The notes under the pieces are model-generated. The model saw only the letters and a program-made list of their open reading frames with translations. It ran no database searches and was not told the DNA's origin. The translations under genes were made by a program, and so were the position numbers. A stretch of 64,000 nucleotides of DNA. Source: Tieghemiomyces parasiticus (Eukaryota; Kickxellomycota; Dimargaritomycetes; Dimargaritales; Dimargaritaceae). The stretch is taken from contig JANBPT010000065.1 of the NCBI GenBank assembly GCA_027575765.1, positions 22,472-86,471 on the forward strand, written 5' to 3'. Of this stretch, positions 59,193 through 64,000 are shown in pieces. The first letter of the stretch is position 1. The number at the start of each line of letters is the position of its first letter.

Positions 59193-62100
59193 GGCTACAG
59201 GCGGAAGTGGTGAAGGAGGGTGATGCAGTAGTACTTGAAGGTGAAGGTGGTGTGCCTGGAGTAAGACACGCAAGGGGGCGGATGCGAGGGCGGGAAGCTC
59301 GAAGCTAATGCAAGGGGCAAGCGGAGGTGGCGGTGGTGCGGGTCCTTGAGAGTGTATGGGGAAATGGGCGGCTATGGGGCGAATGAAGCGGGCAGTGCCG
59401 TGTGGAGCGGTGTAGGCGGGGCAGGAGGAAGGTAATGTATGCCCGGTACAGGGTTAACCAAGGCGACAGAATCGAGGCGGGAGGCAGTGCAAGGCAACTA
59501 CCTCGGGGCGGAATGGAAGACGTTATTTATAAGACATTGGTCACCAGGCAGCTCTGAAACTTAGGCTCTCCACCCCTCAATCCGCGCCCGCCCTGTCGAG
59601 CTACCCTGGGGCGTAGCAACCATACTACACAAGGACGGAATTGTACGCTCCAGCACCACCAATATTTTCCCTCACCTGCATGATCCGCCGCCTAATGCAG
59701 GGTGCTGTGTTCGAACGTCGGATTAAAATTGATTGGTCGAGGTTGAGACTGACGGTGCGGGGTGTGCGGTGCGCGATTCCCAAATTGCCCAATTTACAGC
59801 TGGTCGGGCCTGTTTGCTCGGCCGCATCGCATGTGCCGGTGTCCCGGTCGTTTACCTGTACGGTGAGTTCGCCGCGGCGGACGAATTAAGGTTGGTCAGT
59901 CGAGACAACGTTGTCCGTCTCAAGCTGTTGATTCGCCACGGGGTGCTGAAGGGAAGTCCGCCAGCAACCCTTCTCTCAACCCGCCGCCCAAACTGGGCCC
60001 TCGCGGTCGGTTCTCTGCCATCCAATACCGACCTAGCGATACCTGTTCAGATGTTCACTACTTCCATCCGACTTGAGATGAAAGGAGTGGAAGAAAAGAG
60101 ACCGCCGAAAGTTTCGCGGCGCAGGTTGAGAGCGGGGCACTGGTAGTTAGAAACTTCTTTGGGCCAGCAATTCCCTTGCGCATTCGCGGGGGCTTAGACT
60201 AGCGGGTAGTGGCCCGACAGTTTTGAAGCTCGCTGCCGGTTGGCCGACATCCTTGAGCTCCAGTCAACTTTGGACCACTCAGCACTGCTACACAGCTTCC
60301 ATCCAACTGGGCCATCTTATCAATCCGAGGGAGGAGATTTCTACCTCGCTGTTAGTGGCCAATCAAATGTCTTGATCAGGGCACGAGGGTCCCAAACGTT
60401 TAAACAACTCGTGCCCATCTTTCACCTGGTGCGCTATTGCTCAGTAATGCATGAAGTAGATGCGGGTTTTTAACACGGAAGGTCGGTTTCTTTTTGGAAA
60501 CGCATGAGATGCGGTACATAAAAATAATGAAACTGTCATGGCACCGCAGTCAGGGCCACCCTTCCCACTGCGATGGTTGATTGGCGACGACCACCTCTTC
60601 TCTGCAGAGGTGAACATAAAGTAGCAACGCTGATAGGGGAAACTGGTGACCCGACAGGTAAACGGGCAGGACGGGGGTCCGGAGGCCCATATTAGGACAT
60701 CAACAGTAGGCAGTTAACTCCACCTGCTGTCGACCACCAGTACTGACCTATATCCATATTAGGAAGGTTAGACTACGACCTCGCCGGCACCAGCGCGCGT
60801 CCCCACGTGCTGATGTCTACGCTGGAGGAGTTGGAGATGCCGGCCAGATGTTTCGTACGCTACCAGTCACGGTCACTGTGTCGGCACCCCGTTGAACCTG
60901 GTAACAGGAAATTAGCTGGGCGAGTCTCTCCCGGCATAGCGACATATATCCGTAGGCTGATAGGTATGCATCACCCTGGCTTCAAGTGGAGACTATCCAA
61001 GCTAGGGAGCACTTGTAGCCGTTGATCAAGGTCGGGGGTCTAAAATCCGCTTGTACTTGGCCGCCCCAGCAGACACCATCGAATGCAGGGTAAGCCATAC
61101 CGCACCCTGCCCCATAGGAGGTTACTGCAGGGTCTTTAAACCGAACTCTGTAGAAAACCGCTTGGCCTGGGGCCGTTTTTCGTGTATGTGGTTTGTACAA
61201 GTAGGGCTCCCCAGTTTATAATATCTGAACAGGCGATTAATACATCTAGTGTTCACTATACCGGACGTGGAAACCCCTCCCCAGCGCCACCAGAAAGTGA
61301 CCGGGTGAGACCCTAGGCAATGTGTCGCGCCTACCGGATTTAAAGGCGCCCCTTCTTCTTCATACGATGAACCCTATGACGGCCCGCCCTTCCGCTATGG
61401 ATACTGCCGGTAGCTACCATCACTGTTACAGTTAATGTGTTGACACCACGGGCCTCTGATAAAAGGCTCCCGGTGTAGCGACACAGGCCAACCCTTCAGC
61501 ACGGTCGAGATTCGCACACTACTATACTGTAGAAGAAGAGATCCACTAGGGGACGCTTTGGCTGGGCACGGTAGTTGGCAAGTAGCATCCAAGTATCCGA
61601 GATATGCCCCTCTACAAGAAAATTGTCTGATTGGAATGCAGACGTATCCAAATCCTAAGTATATTGTTTTATAATTTAATGCTGATCAGACCAACCCGAC
61701 AGAAGGACCACCTTCCCGTCAGCCAGCCCGTCGTAAAGAAGCTACTGGCTTCCACGGCAGGACCGCGTCGGGGCGAATCGCAATATACCGTGGACCATCC
61801 AGTTAGGGCCACCGATCCTAGAATCACACGCCCACCTCAAAAAATAGAAAAATCTATCGAGCGTGTCCCAGCCCCCCCACTAGGGCTGGTTTGAGGTCCG
61901 CAGGGCCTATCGTTATGGTGGATAAATTGACCTCTACGCTGGCAGAGCGTGAGATCTGAATAGAAAGCTCGGCCAAATGATGGTTGGCACTCGAAGGCAT
62001 GGTCAATACACCAGAAGTGATTGGCTAAGAATCGTGGCATATTAGTCTAGGATCAATGCAAGCCACTTAACCTCCTGGTGCATGGTTATCCGAACGGGCC

Positions 62101-63260
62101 AGGTGCTTCACATTAGTATGCCCGGATCGCGGGGTTGCCAAACAAACTCGGTCTGCACTGATGGCATCAGAATTTTATGAGGATTGGCCGGTGCCTAACT
62201 TCATGCTACATACCGAAGGCAGTCCAAACTGCGTGGACTTGTGGAACCGGACCTAGTGATACTGTGATAGAGTTTGCCGGCGGCTACGCCAGATAAAGGT
62301 GCCCATTACCCCAGCAATGAATGGTTGCGCTGTCAAGGGAGGTGGTAATGCCCGCAGGAAGCCGCCATGTCGGACAGTAGTTAGAGGCTCGGGGATAGCC
62401 CAATGTGCAGCATAGCGACTAATTATCGGTCGCGTCTATTCTCCTACCAGTCATGTCGTAATATTTTAGTCGTACATTTTGCACGCCCTCTAATGTTAAC
62501 CACATACCGATCTAAGTGACCCGCTTCGTCGACCCCACTACCGACTGACGGTCTTGGTTTGCAGAAGCCACCATATGGCCGTACGAACCATGAAAGTCAA
62601 ATCTGGAAAGCTAGGACGAGTCTATTTTTCCCAGTTTGCCAGTGGTTGAAGCAGGTGAGATGAACCATGCCAGTCAGCTTGACGCACACACTTTCGGTCC
62701 CGGCTGCGTTCAGCTCACCATCTAAACTGGATACTTACGCTAAAGGACATTGTCGCCTAACCCTGGATACGTCACCAAGCATCTGCTGCAGCCTGAGTAA
62801 CCGTCGGCACCGAAATCAAGACATCATTTCTGGCTTCACTTGTAACAGTAAAGCCATACCAATGTCTTGTATGGTCACCCAGGCTAAACAAAAGCACACT
62901 GAATAGGACGAGTTGTACTGCGCACGGCTCCTACTGAGCGTCGGTGCCACGCCTCGCAAATTAGTAAGGGTTCCTGTGTACCAGTGTCACGAGACAGGGC
63001 AGGTCTCTCCCACCACATCTGCCCCAACCTAATTGCCTACAGGGCCCATTGGCCCACTCATGCCAACTCTGTGACCGGACCCCCTCACTCACCCCCTCCC
63101 CATACCTGCATGCAGAGAATTTCCCTCATCCATTCCCCATTTCCAATCACTAGGCAGTGTAGCTGATGTAGCGGCCTACTACGCAGGTTGTCGCAGCATT
63201 CGTACCTGGATCACCCACTTTATTTAAATCGTTTATCCTGAATCCTCCTCCTTGCTCACC
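59193..63260. other. Long intergenic region before the complex I subunit gene
   Basis: The first 330 bases form the leader and core promoter of the phosphate transporter. The rest shows no supportable gene. The longest frame (59733-60146) opens with TTG and matches nothing I know. A 7-bp hairpin CACCTCT/AGAGGTG lies at 60592-60612, and a CACGTG hexamer at 60804-60809. The last 200 bases before 63,261 become pyrimidine-rich, fitting the complex I subunit promoter. Confidence 0.6.
59524..59531 (-). promoter_or_regulatory. TATA box of the phosphate transporter gene
   Basis: TATAAATA on the minus strand, 332 bases upstream of the ATG, with GC-rich flanks. It is the same octamer as at the zinc-finger gene, implying a leader of about 300 bases. 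Confidence 0.6.
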
Positions 63261-64000
63261 ATGTTGCGCTGCGCCATGACCCCGTCCGCCCGGCGCGCCG
63301 TCGCTAACTGGACCACCCTGCGCCGTAGCCTCACCACCACCGCCGCGCGTCGCGAGCAGGTCGAAATCTTCATCAACAACCGGCCCGTCATGGCCGAGCA
63401 GGGCGCCGCCCTCATCCAGGCCTGCGAGCAAGCCGGCCACGACATCCCCCGCTTCTGCTACCACGACCGCCTGGCCGTGGCCGGTAACTGCCGCATGTGT
63501 CTGGTGGAGCTGGAACGGTCCCCGAAACCCGTGGCCTCGTGTGCCCTGCCGGTAGCGGCCGGGATGCGCATACACACCGACACCCCATTGGTACACAAGG
63601 CCCGCGAGGGCGTCATGGAGTTCCTGTTGGCCAACCACCCGCTGGACTGCCCCGTGTGCGATCAGGGCGGCGAGTGTGACCTGCAGGACCAGTCTGTGCG
63701 CTACGGCGGCGACCGCGGCCGATTCCACGAGCCCGCGGGCAAGCGGGCCACCGAGAACAAGAACCTGGGCCCGCTGGTCAAGACCGAAATGAACCGCTGC
63801 ATCCACTGCACCCGCTGCGTACGGTTTGCCAACGAGGTGGCCGGCGCCCCCGAGCTGGGCACGTCGGGTCGCGGCAACGATATGCAGATTGGCACCTACG
63901 TAGAGAAGGTGCTGAGCACCGAAATGTCGGGCAATGTGGTCGACCTGTGCCCCGTGGGCGCCCTGACCTCCAAGCCCTACGCCTTCGTCGCCCGCCCCTG
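63261..64000 (+). CDS. NDUFS1: Complex I 75-kDa iron-sulfur subunit (NDUFS1), 5' part
   Basis: The largest peripheral-arm subunit of mitochondrial NADH:ubiquinone oxidoreductase, which passes electrons along iron-sulfur clusters. The gene is cut by the window end after 246 codons; the full protein is normally about 700-740 residues. The ATG at 63261 opens a basic presequence ([17 protein letters not shown]...), then [10 protein letters not shown] starts the ferredoxin-like domain. Ligands visible: C66, C77, C80 and C94 for the 2Fe-2S cluster N1b; H126, C130, C133 and C139 ([14 protein letters not shown]) for N5; C180, C183, C186 and C230 for N4. All are present, so the visible part looks functional. 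No intron interrupts this part. The coding DNA is very GC-rich, so the opposite strand also carries a long shadow frame. Confidence 0.96.
   Translation, partial: MLRCAMTPSARRAVANWTTLRRSLTTTAARREQVEIFINNRPVMAEQGAALIQACEQAGHDIPRFCYHDRLAVAGNCRMCLVELERSPKPVASCALPVAAGMRIHTDTPLVHKAREGVMEFLLANHPLDCPVCDQGGECDLQDQSVRYGGDRGRFHEPAGKRATENKNLGPLVKTEMNRCIHCTRCVRFANEVAGAPELGTSGRGNDMQIGTYVEKVLSTEMSGNVVDLCPVGALTSKPYAFVARP

Noticed and set aside
59733..60146. 137-codon open frame upstream of the phosphate transporter
   Set aside because: It starts with TTG, no ATG until near its end, no family resemblance. GC-rich promoter DNA explains the lack of stops.
60804..60809. CACGTG hexamer as a Pho4-type site for the phosphate transporter
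   Set aside because: It is 1.6 kb upstream of the start, a single copy, and such hexamers are expected by chance in this much DNA.
63150..63806. 218-codon frame on the minus strand opposite the complex I gene
   Set aside because: It is the antisense shadow of a very GC-rich coding exon; the plus-strand product has all expected iron-sulfur ligands.

Overview
The window looks like nuclear DNA of a fungus, probably an early-diverging (non-Dikarya) one. The evidence is: GT-AG introns of 167-433 bp; an ER chaperone of the Lhs1/GRP170 type ending in HDEL; a PHO84-type proton/phosphate symporter; a complex I 75-kDa subunit with a mitochondrial presequence; and a malonyl-CoA decarboxylase, an enzyme missing from common yeasts. 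The lineage is an inference from gene content. I cannot name the species. I see no bacterial, phage, viral, CRISPR or intact transposon sequence.

Layout. Bases 1-10,859 and about 12,107-36,848 are two very long stretches without a credible protein gene. Between them lies one intronless C2H2 zinc-finger gene (minus strand) with its own TATA box. From 36.8 kb the window becomes gene-dense: an orphan secreted protein (+), a five-exon methylenetetrahydrofolate reductase (+), ribosomal protein eL37 with an ATG-only first exon (+), GET3 (-, two exons), malonyl-CoA decarboxylase (-, two exons), a long RasGEF-like protein (+), an LHS1/GRP170 Hsp70 (-, two exons) and a phosphate transporter (-). After another 4-kb gap the complex I 75-kDa subunit starts at 63,261 (+) and runs off the window.

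How the genes relate. They are mostly housekeeping functions of separate pathways and do not form a metabolic cluster. Two serve the ER (GET3 for tail-anchored protein insertion, LHS1 for lumenal folding). Two are mitochondrial or likely so (complex I subunit, malonyl-CoA decarboxylase). The others serve one-carbon metabolism, translation, phosphate uptake, small-GTPase signalling and transcription. Genes are GC-rich; spacers are nearer 50% GC and rich in mononucleotide and polypurine/polypyrimidine tracts.

Most notable observations: an exact ERSE-II-type ER-stress motif next to a CCACG-A-CGTGG dyad upstream of LHS1; a possible spliced N-terminal extension and a duplicated short motif in the RasGEF-like protein; an abutting double/triple hairpin at 25.85-25.91 kb inside the gene desert; two perfect 11-bp inverted repeats with 19-base loops; and the size of the gene-free stretches. 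All calls come from reading the sequence; no database search was possible.
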